A stretch of 64,000 nt of DNA from JAENVU01 sp963765075. GTDB lineage: Bacteria > Actinomycetota > Acidimicrobiia > IMCC26256 > JAENVU01. Every line of letters starts with the position of its first letter. The first letter of the stretch is position 1. The position numbers were made by a program, and so were the translations under genes. The stretch is from positions 558,001 to 622,000 of the forward strand of contig CAVXVA010000008.1 of NCBI GenBank assembly GCA_963765075.1, given 5' to 3'. The notes beneath the pieces were generated by a model. That model did not search any database, was not told the origin of the DNA, and saw nothing but the letters and a program-made list of their open reading frames with translations. Positions 52,890 to 62,068 of this stretch are shown here, piece by piece.

Positions 52890-54038
52890 ATGACCGCCGA
52901 CGAAATCTCTGGCGCGGCTCGCGCGCTGGGCCCGAGCATCGATGCCGCCGCCGACGACATCGACGCGCAACGGCGGTTGCCGGACTCGGTCGTGGAAGGG
53001 CTGCGCGCCGCCGGCGTCTTCCGTGTTGCCTTCCCGGCGGCGTGGGGTGGGCCCGAAATGTCGATCCTGGATCAAGCCCGTCTGGTCGAAGGGCTCGCGT
53101 ACCACGACGCGTCGACCGCCTGGATCGCGATGATCTGTTCGGACAGCGGTCACTACGCCGGGCGCCTCGACGAGGCCACGGCTCGGGACTTGTACCCGTC
53201 GATGGATCTGCTCACGGCTGGTCAGCTCCAACCCGGCGGTCAGGCGACGGCGGTCGAGGGCGGCTACCGCGTCACCGGGCGCTGGCAGTTCGGCAGCGGG
53301 TGCCTCCACGCCGACCGGATCGTCGGCGGTTGCATGCTCATGGTCGACGGTGCGCCGGTGTTCGCGGCCAACGGACTGCCCGAGATGTTCGTCGCCTGGC
53401 TCCCAAGGGACGAGGTCACGATCCACGACACGTGGTTCACCACCGGACTCGCCGGCAGCGGGAGCAACGACTACTCCGTGACCGACGTGTTCGTGCCCGA
53501 GTCGCACACCTTCGACGTCATGATGCCCGGAGCGCGTCCCGAACCGCTGTATCAGTATCACGGGTTCTTCTTCGCGAACCTCGCCGCGGTCCCGCTCGGG
53601 TGCAGTCGTCGGATGATCGACGATCTGCGCGCCCTCATGGAGACCAAGGTGCTGGTGCCGAGCATGGTGCCGATGCGCGACGAGCAGCGGGCGCAGATGG
53701 TGCTGGCCGAGTCGGCGGCCAAGCGCGCCGCGGCCGTCGCCTACCAGGACGCGACCTTGGAGTCCGTCTGGCAGACCGTGACGGGCGGTAGGCCCCCGAC
53801 GCTCGAACAACGCGCGGCCGTGCTGATGATGGCAGTACTCGCCGCGCAGACTGCCCACGAGATTGCGGAGGCGATCGTCGAGGTGGTCGGCGCGCAGGCG
53901 ATCTATCGAGCGTCGGGTTTCGAGCGGCGTCGGCGGGACATCGCGACCGCGGCGGCCCACGTCCTGTCCCAGCGCAAGACCTACACGATGGCCGCCCAGC
54001 TGTTGATGGGTCGGCCCCCGCCATTTTGCTTTGCGTGA
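52890..54038 (+). CDS. Acyl-CoA dehydrogenase-like flavoprotein (HsaA/DszC type)
   Basis: 382 residues in the ACAD fold, related to flavin-dependent hydroxylases such as HsaA and DszC: LPDSVVEGLRAAGVFRVAFP, EMSILDQARLVEGLAYHDAS, the loop TGRWQFGSGCLHADRIVGGC in place of the dehydrogenase WxxNGxK pattern, and a C-terminal end YRASGFERRRRDIATAAAHV. Group D monooxygenases lack the catalytic Glu and need a reductase partner; none is adjacent. ATG 52890 is chosen over an earlier start (52821), which adds unrelated residues. It overlaps no gene and precedes the cyclase by 13 bases. Confidence 0.78.
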   Translation: MTADEISGAARALGPSIDAAADDIDAQRRLPDSVVEGLRAAGVFRVAFPAAWGGPEMSILDQARLVEGLAYHDASTAWIAMICSDSGHYAGRLDEATARDLYPSMDLLTAGQLQPGGQATAVEGGYRVTGRWQFGSGCLHADRIVGGCMLMVDGAPVFAANGLPEMFVAWLPRDEVTIHDTWFTTGLAGSGSNDYSVTDVFVPESHTFDVMMPGARPEPLYQYHGFFFANLAAVPLGCSRRMIDDLRALMETKVLVPSMVPMRDEQRAQMVLAESAAKRAAAVAYQDATLESVWQTVTGGRPPTLEQRAAVLMMAVLAAQTAHEIAEAIVEVVGAQAIYRASGFERRRRDIATAAAHVLSQRKTYTMAAQLLMGRPPPFCFA

Positions 54039-54051
54039 GGGGGAGCACTCC

Positions 54052-55101
54052 ATGACCGACTCCGAGGTCGACCAGGTCCGTGCGATCCTGCGCGCGGCCG
54101 GCGTGTCCGCCGCCGAGATCGATGCCGCTCCGGGCCTCGTCGAGCTCTACCGCCTCTCGGGCGACGTGGGAAACCGTCCGGACGGCGCCCCGATGTCGAT
54201 GCGGGCGTTGGCCGATACCACCGGAATCCCGCTCGGCTCGGCGCAGCGGATGCTCCGGGCCGGCGGCCTCGTCGCCGACGATCCCGACGCCGAGGTCTGG
54301 TACTCGTCCGACCTCGAGTGGATCGGCATGACGGTTGCGGCCGAGGAGCTCTTCGGAAAGGAAGCGGTCGAGATGCTGGTCCGGCGCGCCGGTGCCGCCA
54401 TGTCCCAGCTGGCGAACGCCGCGTCGTCCGCGTTCCGGGCGACCCAGTGGGATCCCGGACGGGAGCCGACGCCGGTCGAGATCGTCGAGCGGAACCTCAA
54501 CACTCGGCCTCTCATCGATCTCTACATGCGGTTGTGCGGTCAGCTGTACCGCTACCACTCCCGCTTGTCGTTCCGGGACGACAGCGTCGCCGCCGGTCGC
54601 TTCGCCGAATTGCGGGCGATGGGTATCGGCTTTGTGGACCTCGCGTCCTCCACCGAGATCGGTGCCCGCCTGTCCGCCCACGAGCTCAGCCGCTGGATCA
54701 ACGACTTCACCGTCGTGGCGTACGACACCGCGACGAGTCATGGCGCGCGTGTGGTCAAGACCATCGGCGACGAGGTGATGCTCTGCGCCGTCGAACCCAC
54801 GGCCGTGGTGGCCGCCGCGCTCGAGCTCGTCGACTACTGCGCGAGCCACCCGAAGTTCGCGACGGCCCGGGGTGGTGTCGCCGCGGGTGAGGTCCTCGAG
54901 CAGGACGGCGATTGCTTCGGTCCGGTCGTCAACCGCGCCGCGCGCTTCGTGGAGTCGGCACCCGACGGAAGTGTCATGGTCGACTCCGCCGTGGCGACGG
55001 CCACCGACGCTCGATTCATGGTTGTGCCCGCGACCGCGACCGATCACCGCGGCATCGGGGCCGTCGACTGGTTCGCGATCGCTCGGGTCGACCGAGTGTG
55101 A
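54052..55101 (+). CDS. Class III adenylate/guanylate cyclase
   Basis: 349 residues. The C-terminal 170 residues are a class III cyclase domain: MGIGFVDLASSTEIGARLSA with the first metal Asp, VVKTIGDEVMLCAVEP with the second, and GDCFGPVVNRAARFVESAPD. The N-terminal half is helical (SMRALADTTGIPLGSAQRML) and resembles an HTH or pH-sensing region as in Rv2212-type cyclases. It makes cAMP or cGMP. ATG 54052 has GGGGGAG seven bases upstream; the frame opens slightly earlier inside the preceding gene. It follows the ACAD-like gene in the same direction. Confidence 0.87.
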   Translation: MTDSEVDQVRAILRAAGVSAAEIDAAPGLVELYRLSGDVGNRPDGAPMSMRALADTTGIPLGSAQRMLRAGGLVADDPDAEVWYSSDLEWIGMTVAAEELFGKEAVEMLVRRAGAAMSQLANAASSAFRATQWDPGREPTPVEIVERNLNTRPLIDLYMRLCGQLYRYHSRLSFRDDSVAAGRFAELRAMGIGFVDLASSTEIGARLSAHELSRWINDFTVVAYDTATSHGARVVKTIGDEVMLCAVEPTAVVAAALELVDYCASHPKFATARGGVAAGEVLEQDGDCFGPVVNRAARFVESAPDGSVMVDSAVATATDARFMVVPATATDHRGIGAVDWFAIARVDRV

Positions 55102-55251
55102 CCTGCCGCGCGCACGCGGGACCTTGGTCGCGCGATCTCGGTTTGTACCGAATCGGAGCGTTTGTCGAGCACGAAGTTCGCGTTTTCTGCCGCGGACTTG
55201 AATCGCGCTCTGCTCCGATGCTTGGCTCTGGTGAGGCAGCAAGGAGGGGCA

Positions 55252-56169
55252 ATGGTGGGTTGGATGGGGCGAGGTCGACGGCGCAGTGATCGCGGGCGCG
55301 GCGCATCGATGCCGTTGCTGAGCGTGATGGCCGTCGCCGCGGTACTCGCGCCGCCGGTCCTCACCCAGACCTACCCCGTGGCCGGTACGGCCGGCGTGGC
55401 CCGCGATGGCGTGCTCACCCCCGACGGCTCCGATGCCTACACCTACGCGGGTTCGTTGGGCGCGGTGGAGGCCCGGGCGCTCGCCAGCGACAATTCGGTC
55501 AACCTCCGGACCCTCTTCTGGCCGGTCAAGCGGTTGGGTGGTCTGCCGAACAACCAGCAGTCGTGCGCAACGTTTTCCAGCGCGAGTTCTTGGATGGCTC
55601 AGCAAGGTGTCGCGCTGCGGATCAAACGCACTCCGGCTGGCGGTGTCACCGGCATCACGGTGACCAAGAACATCTGGTTCGGGGCGACGTGGATCTTCAA
55701 CGTGCACGCCTGGGACGGAACGCCGACGCTGCATCCGTTGGCGTCGTTCAATCTCGAGTCGGTGTTCCTCGATCCCGACGGCACGCCGCGGCCGTTTCCG
55801 TGGACGGTGTGTGCCCGGATCATCGGTGCCCAGATCACGGTCAAGGGGTGGCTGACCGGATCGGCCGAACCCGAGTGGGGTGATGAGAACTTCGGCGGAA
55901 CGCGCACGCTCGCGGTTGATCCCACCGTCCGCGGATTGGCTGGTTGGTACATCGGTCACCTGCCGCCCGGAGGCTCCGCTCAGTTCACCGATCTGCGGAC
56001 CTGGAGCATCGCGCCGGGCGCGGCGCCGTCGCCGGACACAACGCTCTCGATGTTCGGGTCGAGCCCGCCGCCCGAACCCGGCGCGTCGATCACGGTCAGC
56101 GGACCAGCAGTGGCATCGCCCGATGCCGGTGGCGGTCCCGTATCGCCCGCGACCGGCCCGGTGGCCTGA
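55252..56169 (+). CDS. Secreted protein of unknown function
   Basis: 305 residues. A short basic N-terminus (MVGWMGRGRRRSDRGRG) and a hydrophobic stretch (MPLLSVMAVAAVLAPPVLTQ) make a signal or anchor sequence. The mature part, rich in Gly, Trp and Thr, has units such as TKNIWFGATWIFNVHAWDGT and FNLESVFLDPDGTPRPFPWT that look like a beta-sandwich, ending in a proline-rich tail of 45 residues. No family recognised. ATG 55252 is fixed by AAGGAGG five bases upstream; an open frame continues earlier but lacks a site. Stands alone on its strand. Confidence 0.72.
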   Translation: MVGWMGRGRRRSDRGRGASMPLLSVMAVAAVLAPPVLTQTYPVAGTAGVARDGVLTPDGSDAYTYAGSLGAVEARALASDNSVNLRTLFWPVKRLGGLPNNQQSCATFSSASSWMAQQGVALRIKRTPAGGVTGITVTKNIWFGATWIFNVHAWDGTPTLHPLASFNLESVFLDPDGTPRPFPWTVCARIIGAQITVKGWLTGSAEPEWGDENFGGTRTLAVDPTVRGLAGWYIGHLPPGGSAQFTDLRTWSIAPGAAPSPDTTLSMFGSSPPPEPGASITVSGPAVASPDAGGGPVSPATGPVA

Positions 56170-56208
56170 CGGGGCGGGTTGATCGGGCTGGGTTGATCGC
56201 GCCGGGTC

Positions 56209-57279
56209 TCAGCGCATCTGGCGAGCGCCCGTGATCGCGGGAAGATCGACCGGGCTCACCGGTCCGGCCGGCGCCGCACACACCGCGGGGATGGCATTGA
56301 CGATGCGGTTGGCCGCGCTGGCATTCCCACCTCCTGCGGCTCCCGGCTCGCCGGGCTCGGTGCCGTGAACCGTGACCGTGAGGTTGGGGTGGCCGGTGAG
56401 CACGACTCGGTGCTCACCACCGGGTGAGCTCGACCGCGGCCAATCGGGCGCGCACTCGTCGTCGATGCGGGTCACGTGCTCCACGACGAGCGGCGCCCGG
56501 TCGCCGACCATCCCGCGGACCTCGAATCGAAACGCACCTTGGGTGCCGGTCTCGAAGGTGCCCATCCCCGGGACCTCAATGGTGCGTTCCAGCGGGCGCC
56601 GCTCGACGTGGGTGGTGACGGCATCGAGCTGGAGGCCCAAGTAGTCGGCGAGGATGCGCAGCATCGGGGCCCAGACCATCTCCAGTGAGAAGTCGAACAG
56701 CATCAGCGGCGTCTGATCCATCGGGCCGCCGAAGCCGATGACGTCGCGCACGACCTCGGGCTGGTCGTAGAGCGCGTAGTTGAAGATCTCCTGCACTCTG
56801 ATCTCGGTGATGCCGGCACCGACACCGCTGACGAGCGCAGGAAGAATGTCGAGCGCCCACCCGGGGTCGATGCCCGACACGAACACCGACGCATTGCCGC
56901 TCGCGCACGCCGGTCCGACGACATCGAGCAGTTCTCGGGGCGCGCTCGCCGGGTGGAGCAGCGGGTAGAAGGAGGTCGAGACGACGTTGATGCCGGACTC
57001 GAGACAGCGAAGCAGATCGCGCAACGCGTCGTCGGGGCGGGTGTCACCGGTCGCGGTGTAGACGACGGCGTCGATGTCGTTGTCGAGCGCCGCGTCCACG
57101 TCGTCGGTGGCCAGCACCCCGAGCGGTCCGATACCCGCGAGTTCGCCGGCATCAACTCCGACCTTGCCGGGATTCGCGACGATGGCGCCGACCAGTTCGA
57201 GGTCCCGGTGGGCGGCGACCGCGCGGATCGCGGGTCGCCCGACGTTGCCGGTGCCCCAGACGACGACTCGATGGTTCAT
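56209..57279 (-). CDS. DapB N-terminal-like NAD(P)-binding oxidoreductase
   Basis: 356 residues. The Rossmann start is VVVWGTGNVGRPAIRAVAAH, followed by LVGAIVANPGKVGVDAGELA and VVYTATGDTRP, as in the dihydrodipicolinate-reductase N-terminal superfamily; the C-terminal half is the longer domain of 2,4-diaminopentanoate-type dehydrogenases, with EIRVQEIFNYALYDQPEVV. It would reduce or oxidise an imino or amino acid. ATG 57279 has AAGGGA seven bases upstream. It is divergent from DUF2277 across a large inverted repeat. Confidence 0.83.
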   Translation of the reverse strand: MNHRVVVWGTGNVGRPAIRAVAAHRDLELVGAIVANPGKVGVDAGELAGIGPLGVLATDDVDAALDNDIDAVVYTATGDTRPDDALRDLLRCLESGINVVSTSFYPLLHPASAPRELLDVVGPACASGNASVFVSGIDPGWALDILPALVSGVGAGITEIRVQEIFNYALYDQPEVVRDVIGFGGPMDQTPLMLFDFSLEMVWAPMLRILADYLGLQLDAVTTHVERRPLERTIEVPGMGTFETGTQGAFRFEVRGMVGDRAPLVVEHVTRIDDECAPDWPRSSSPGGEHRVVLTGHPNLTVTVHGTEPGEPGAAGGGNASAANRIVNAIPAVCAAPAGPVSPVDLPAITGARQMR

Positions 57280-57341
57280 TGCTCGTTCCCTTCGATGGCG
57301 GGAGCGTTCGATCGAAATCGCAACTCCCGTGTCCTGATCCT

Positions 57342-57392
57342 CAGCGTTTGGCACCTGGTGGTGCGAGAGCGATCACCAGGTGCCAAACGCTG
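57342..57392. repeat. 19-bp perfect inverted repeat between divergent genes
   Basis: CAGCGTTTGGCACCTGGTG (57342-57360) and CACCAGGTGCCAAACGCTG (57374-57392) are perfect complements around a 13-base loop. The element lies between two divergent starts (63 and 47 bases away). It could be an operator, or one of the hairpin repeats in this genome, and in transcript form would give a long stable stem. Confidence 0.7.
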
Positions 57393-57439
57393 GAGGGTAG
57401 CGGCGGCGAAGGCGCGTGCGGGGTCCTACGCTCAGGCCT

Positions 57440-57727
57440 ATGTGCAGAAACATCACTGAACTCCGAGGCCTCGAACCGCCCGCCACTCGCGACGAGATCG
57501 AAGCTGCCGCCCGTCAGTTCGTCCGCAAGATCAGCGGTGTGGCCAAACCCAAGGGCGACGTCGCCGCGGCGATGGAAGATGCGGCGCTGAAGATCGCGCA
57601 CATCAGTGAACACCTCCTGGCCGATCTACCGGCTCGTCGGCAACCGCCGAAGTCGGATCCGCCGCTGCGCCGTCCCGAGGTGCGCGCCCGGCTCGGACTC
57701 CCACCATTCGAGTCCGCGTCGGTTTGA
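57440..57727 (+). CDS. DUF2277 family protein
   Basis: A 95-residue protein starting MCRNITELRGLEPPATRDEI and continuing VRKISGVAKPKGDVAAAM, with the family's end LLADLPARRQPPK. DUF2277 proteins are small, often actinobacterial, with a conserved MCRNI start whose cysteine could bind metal; function unknown. The ATG at 57440 is 47 bases after the inverted repeat. The GNAT gene follows by four bases, so the two are likely cotranscribed. Confidence 0.9.
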   Translation: MCRNITELRGLEPPATRDEIEAAARQFVRKISGVAKPKGDVAAAMEDAALKIAHISEHLLADLPARRQPPKSDPPLRRPEVRARLGLPPFESASV

Positions 57728-57731
57728 TCCG

Positions 57732-58223
57732 ATGGAGATCCGGGCCGTGCCGGCCGGGGGTCGTGAGCGCGCGTTCGTGAGGGACCGGGTCCTCACCGTT
57801 TGGGGCGGGCCGGTCGTCCGGCGAGGCGCGTTGATCGATCCGTCGGATCTTCCGGGGTTGGTGGCGCTCGACGCGGGCGGTGCGTCGGTGGGATACGTGC
57901 TCTTCGAATCGGTCGGTGACGAGTGCGAAATCGTCGCGCTCGAGGCACTGAGGCGTCGCGCGGGAGTCGGGTCGGCACTGGTCGACGCCGTCGTCCAGGA
58001 GGCCCGGGCCGCGCGTGCGGCCGCCATCTGGTTGGTCACGACCAACGACAACGCGGGTGCAATTTCGTTCTACGAAACGCGTGGGTTCTCCCTGAGTGCG
58101 GTTCGACCCGGAGCAGTCGACGAGGCCCGGCGTTCGCTCAAGCCGACGATTCCGCTGGTGGGGGAGTCGGGCGTCCCGATCCGTGACGAGTTGGAGTACC
58201 GGCTGGCGCTCAGTCGGGGCTGA
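57732..58223 (+). CDS. GNAT-family N-acetyltransferase
   Basis: 163 residues. The acetyl-CoA-binding A motif is present as VALEALRRRAGVGSALVDAV, and the C-terminal B motif is IWLVTTNDNAGAISFYETRG followed by FSLSAVRPGAVDEARR. It acetylates an unknown amine, aminoglycoside-type or protein N-terminus. ATG 57732 lies four bases after the DUF2277 stop. The 3' end overlaps the convergent MMPL gene by 14 bases. Confidence 0.87.
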   Translation: MEIRAVPAGGRERAFVRDRVLTVWGGPVVRRGALIDPSDLPGLVALDAGGASVGYVLFESVGDECEIVALEALRRRAGVGSALVDAVVQEARAARAAAIWLVTTNDNAGAISFYETRGFSLSAVRPGAVDEARRSLKPTIPLVGESGVPIRDELEYRLALSRG

Positions 58224-60381
58224 CCGTCGCGGGAAGCTCGGTGAGCGCCGCGAGTTCGGCGTCGAGATCGGGATGGCCCTCGATGTGGACGCGGGGGAGA
58301 ATGCGGTCGAGCCAGGCGGGAATCCACCAGTTGCGGTCACCGAGGAGTTCCATCGTGGCCGGGACGAGGATCAGACGCACGATGGTCGCGTCGATGAACA
58401 CCGCGGTGGCCATGCCGATTCCGAACATCTTGAGGGCACGGTCCGGGCCGAGTGCGAACGCACCGAAGACGCACACCATGATTGCCGCGGCCGCAGTGAT
58501 CACCCGCGCGGTCGCGGCGAGGCCGTCGGCGACGGCCGTCGCGTTGTCGCCGGTGCGGTCGTACTCCTCTTTGATGCGCGACAGCAGAAACACCTCGTAG
58601 TCCATCGAGAGACCGAAGACGACAGCGAAGAGCATGAGTGGTGCCCACGATTCGATCGGACCGGCCCGACCGACGCCGATGAGGTCGGCGCCCCAGCCCC
58701 ACTGGAAGATCGCCACCATCACGCCGTAGGCCGCGCCCACCGAGAGCAGGTTCATGATCACGGCTTTCAGCGGGACCAGCAGGCTCCGGAACACGACCAT
58801 GAGCAAGACGAACGACATGATCAACACGAGGCCGATGACGACGGGCAACATCCGCGTGGTGTAGGCCGCGAAGTCGGCGACTGCCCCGGAAAACCCTCCC
58901 ACTGCGACGTTGCCGGCTTGGGGTCCCATCACTCGAGGGATCACATCGTCGCGGAGTGTGGTCACGAGTTCGTCGGTCGCGACATCCTGGGGCGCGGTGG
59001 TGGGAACGACCTGCATGATTGCCGCGGTGCCGGCCTGGTTCGGCAGCGCCGGAGTCACGAACGTCACGCCTGGTAACTCGCGGATGGTGTCGCCGAGTTC
59101 CTGGAGTTTGGCGGCATCAGCCGCGCCATTGGGCGTCGTGGCGGCGATCAACAATGGTCCGTTGAAACCCGGTCCGAATCCCTCGGCGAGCAAGTCGTAG
59201 GCCCGGCGCGTGGTCGACGTGTCGGGCGCATTGCCGTCGTCGCCGAAACCGAGGCGCATCGAGAACACCGGCGATGCGATCACCACCAGGATGAGGCTCG
59301 CCGCCACCACCGCAGGCCACGGCCGCCGTTGAATGACTCTCGACCAACGGTGCCAGAAATCCGGTCCATCGGTGGAGCTCGAGCGGTGGGGGAGGCCGAA
59401 CCGATCGATGTTGCGTCCGACGAAACCGAGGAGCGCCGGGAGCAGTGTCACCGACGCGAGCATCGTGACGAGCACGCCGATCGTGGTTCCGATCGCGACG
59501 CCGCGGAACGTCTCGGTGTTGAGAATGAGCAGTCCGAGGAGCGCGATCACGACCGTCGAACCGGCGAACAGCACTGCGCGTCCTGCGGTGTCGAGCGCGA
59601 TGACGACGGCGGTCTCGGGATCGCGGCCCTGGTCGAGGGCCTCGCGGTACCGGGTCACGATGAAGAGCGCGTAGTCGATCCCGACGCCGATGGAGATCAT
59701 CAACACGGCCTGGGTGGTGAAGTCGGGCATGTTGAACACGTTGGCGACGAGTTTGACGAGTGCGATACCGGTCCCGATCCCGACCAACGCGGTCGCGATC
59801 GGGAGACCCATGGCGAGCAGCGACCCGAACGCGAGCAGCAGGATGATCATCGCCAGAATCAATCCGACGGCCTCGCTCCCGAATTCCTCCTGTTTGAAGA
59901 TGCTGTTGCCGAGTTCGACGGTGAGACCCGGAACCTGGACGTCGTCGCGCAACCCGCGGATCTCGTCGGCCGCGGCTTGATACGACGCGGTGTTGCGGTC
60001 ACGGAAGTTCAGCTCCGCGTACGCGATGGTGCCGGTGCGAGAGATCTGTTGCTCGTTGTCGTACGGGCTGACGATCTGGGTTCCGCTCACCTGTGATTCG
60101 ACGCGCCGGAAGAGGTCGTCCATCGCCGCGCGAACCGCGGGGTCGCGAACACCCCGTGCATCCCGGAAGACGACCTTGGCCTGAACGCCGGCGCGCTGTT
60201 GGAAGCCGTCTTCCTTGAGGATCTCGAAGGCGCGCTCGCTCTCGGATCCGGGCAGTCCGAACTGCACCTTGAACACACCGCCGGCAGTCGTTGCCAGGAA
60301 CGAGAGCCCGACGAGCAGGACCAGCCAGATCGCAAGGACCGAGCGGCGACGGTGGTAACACGTTTGCGCGAGGCGGCGCAC
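58210..60381 (-). CDS. MMPL-family RND transporter
   Basis: 723 residues. Twelve hydrophobic spans in two halves; RRRSVLAIWLVLLVGLSFLA is the first, and proton-relay Asp-Tyr pairs sit in GIDYALFIVTRYREALDQGR and SMDYEVFLLSRIKEEYDRTG. Two periplasmic domains follow TM1 and TM7 (GLPGSESERAFEILKEDGFQ; PNGAADAAKLQELGDTIREL). Actinobacterial MMPL proteins export lipids or lipoglycans using the proton gradient. GTG 60381 is the first good start. It is divergent in direction from nothing nearby and followed leftward by GNAT. Confidence 0.9.
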   Translation of the reverse strand: MRRLAQTCYHRRRSVLAIWLVLLVGLSFLATTAGGVFKVQFGLPGSESERAFEILKEDGFQQRAGVQAKVVFRDARGVRDPAVRAAMDDLFRRVESQVSGTQIVSPYDNEQQISRTGTIAYAELNFRDRNTASYQAAADEIRGLRDDVQVPGLTVELGNSIFKQEEFGSEAVGLILAMIILLLAFGSLLAMGLPIATALVGIGTGIALVKLVANVFNMPDFTTQAVLMISIGVGIDYALFIVTRYREALDQGRDPETAVVIALDTAGRAVLFAGSTVVIALLGLLILNTETFRGVAIGTTIGVLVTMLASVTLLPALLGFVGRNIDRFGLPHRSSSTDGPDFWHRWSRVIQRRPWPAVVAASLILVVIASPVFSMRLGFGDDGNAPDTSTTRRAYDLLAEGFGPGFNGPLLIAATTPNGAADAAKLQELGDTIRELPGVTFVTPALPNQAGTAAIMQVVPTTAPQDVATDELVTTLRDDVIPRVMGPQAGNVAVGGFSGAVADFAAYTTRMLPVVIGLVLIMSFVLLMVVFRSLLVPLKAVIMNLLSVGAAYGVMVAIFQWGWGADLIGVGRAGPIESWAPLMLFAVVFGLSMDYEVFLLSRIKEEYDRTGDNATAVADGLAATARVITAAAAIMVCVFGAFALGPDRALKMFGIGMATAVFIDATIVRLILVPATMELLGDRNWWIPAWLDRILPRVHIEGHPDLDAELAALTELPATVSPD

Positions 60382-60479
60382 AGGGCTGCTTTCGGGCGAG
60401 GGCGGGACGGGCTGAGGTTACGGACCCCGCCGTGACCCGTCATCGTGCTCTTGGTCACGTTACGGGCGACGCGGATCGT

Positions 60480-61946
60480 TCAGCCGTGGCGCGCCAGCGC
60501 GTGGGTCGCGGCGTGAAGGCCACCCATGCCGTGGACGCCGCCGCCGGGAGGCGTCGACGACGAGCAGAGGTAGACGCCAGGGATCGGGGCGGCCCACGGG
60601 TGGAGCGAAGCGAACGGGCGGGTGAACAACTGCCGCAGATCACCGGCGCCGCCGTTGATGTCGCCACCGACGTTGTTTGCGTTGTGCAGTTCCAGCGCTG
60701 AGGTGTTCATCGTGTGGCGGGCGCGCACGAGATCGCGAAACCCGGGCGCGAAGCGTTCGATCTGGAGCTCGATGGCCTCGGTCTGGTCGACGGTCGACCC
60801 GTTGGGGACATGGCAGTACGCCCACCCGACGTGCTTGCCGGCGGGGGCGCGACTCGGATCCATCACGGTCGGTTGGACCACGATCACATACGGCGCGTCG
60901 GGGTGCGCGCCACGCGCGACGTCCCCTTCGGCGGCCGTGATCTCCTCCAAGGTTCCGCCCACGTGCACCGTGCCCGCCCGGCGCACGTCGGTATTCGTCC
61001 ACGGGATCGGGCCGTCGAGCGCCCAGTCGACCTTGAAGACGCCCGGTCCGTACCGGAACCGCTCGAGCCGTCGGCGATATCGGGAGGGAAGCTGCCGGCC
61101 CGCGATCGCGAGGAACTGTCGCGGTGTGACGTCGAGGATGCGGATCGGGGCGTCGGGGAGTTGATCGAGGTCGGTCACGGGATGATCCGTGACGATCTCA
61201 CCGCCGAGGCTGACGAAGTGCGCCGCGAGCGCGTCCGCCAACTGCTGGCTTCCCCCCCGAACGACGGGCCAGCCGGTCGAGTGCGCGAGCAGGGTGAGGA
61301 ACAGGCCGTAGCCGGCGGTGCCGAGCGAATCGAGGGGCTGGATCGAGTGCGCAGCCGTACCGGCAAGGAGTGCTCGGGGTTCGTCCGCGCGGAACCGGGC
61401 CCGGGCCAGTGACTGCGCGCTGCGGAGTGCGTGACGGCCGAACCCCGCGGCGATCATGGGCGCGGCCGGGACGGCGAGTGGAGAGAGGCAGGTCGCGACG
61501 AGACCCGAGGCGTGGTCCACCAAGGGTTGCATGAGCCCTTCGTACCGGGCGCGGTCGCGGCCGGTGAACGCCGATGCGGTCGCAACGACATCCGCGTGCG
61601 CGATCGCGGCCCGTCCGTCGTCGAGGGGGTGCGCGAAGGGGATCTCGGGGTGGCACCACTCCACTCCGATCCCCGCGAGGTCCACGTCGAGGAAGGCCGG
61701 TGATGCCATGGCCAATGCCTGCACGGTCGAGCACACATCATGGACGAACCCCGGCTCGGTGAGCGCGGCCGATCGCACCCCACCCCCGATGGTCGATGCG
61801 GCTTCGACCAGCAGGACCCGCCGTCCCGCCCGGGCAAGCGTGATCGCGCTCATGAGCCCGTTCGGACCCGCACCGACGACGACCCCGTCGTACTGGGAAC
61901 CGCGAGCGATCTCTCCCGGAGCGTCCCGGCGGTGGGTCACGGGCAC
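60480..61946 (-). CDS. Phytoene dehydrogenase-like FAD-dependent oxidoreductase
   Basis: 488 residues, with the FAD Rossmann start YDGVVVGAGPNGLMSAITLA, the following AASTIGGGVRSAALTEPGFV (the phytoene desaturase signature region) and the C-terminal FAD contact CSSSTPPGGGVHGMGGLHAA. Related to carotenoid desaturase or isomerase enzymes (CrtI-like) and retinol saturase. GTG 61946 is supported by GGAGG seven bases upstream. The carotenoid-like substrate is shared in theme with the oxygenase at 20 kb, but the genes are 40 kb apart. Confidence 0.88.
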   Translation of the reverse strand: MPVTHRRDAPGEIARGSQYDGVVVGAGPNGLMSAITLARAGRRVLLVEAASTIGGGVRSAALTEPGFVHDVCSTVQALAMASPAFLDVDLAGIGVEWCHPEIPFAHPLDDGRAAIAHADVVATASAFTGRDRARYEGLMQPLVDHASGLVATCLSPLAVPAAPMIAAGFGRHALRSAQSLARARFRADEPRALLAGTAAHSIQPLDSLGTAGYGLFLTLLAHSTGWPVVRGGSQQLADALAAHFVSLGGEIVTDHPVTDLDQLPDAPIRILDVTPRQFLAIAGRQLPSRYRRRLERFRYGPGVFKVDWALDGPIPWTNTDVRRAGTVHVGGTLEEITAAEGDVARGAHPDAPYVIVVQPTVMDPSRAPAGKHVGWAYCHVPNGSTVDQTEAIELQIERFAPGFRDLVRARHTMNTSALELHNANNVGGDINGGAGDLRQLFTRPFASLHPWAAPIPGVYLCSSSTPPGGGVHGMGGLHAATHALARHG

Positions 61947-62068
61947 AGCGTCACCTCCGAGTCGTGGGTTGCCGACGATAGTGAAACTTGCGATCTGGCC
62001 AAGGGCCACCAACGCGAGCTCCGAACACCGGACGCGTAGCGCAGCGCTCGGCAAGACTGCCGGGATGA

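Noticed and set aside
53635..55959. Leftward 774-codon open frame
   Set aside because: Antisense of the ACAD-like, cyclase and secreted-protein genes, all of which have ribosome sites and family motifs.
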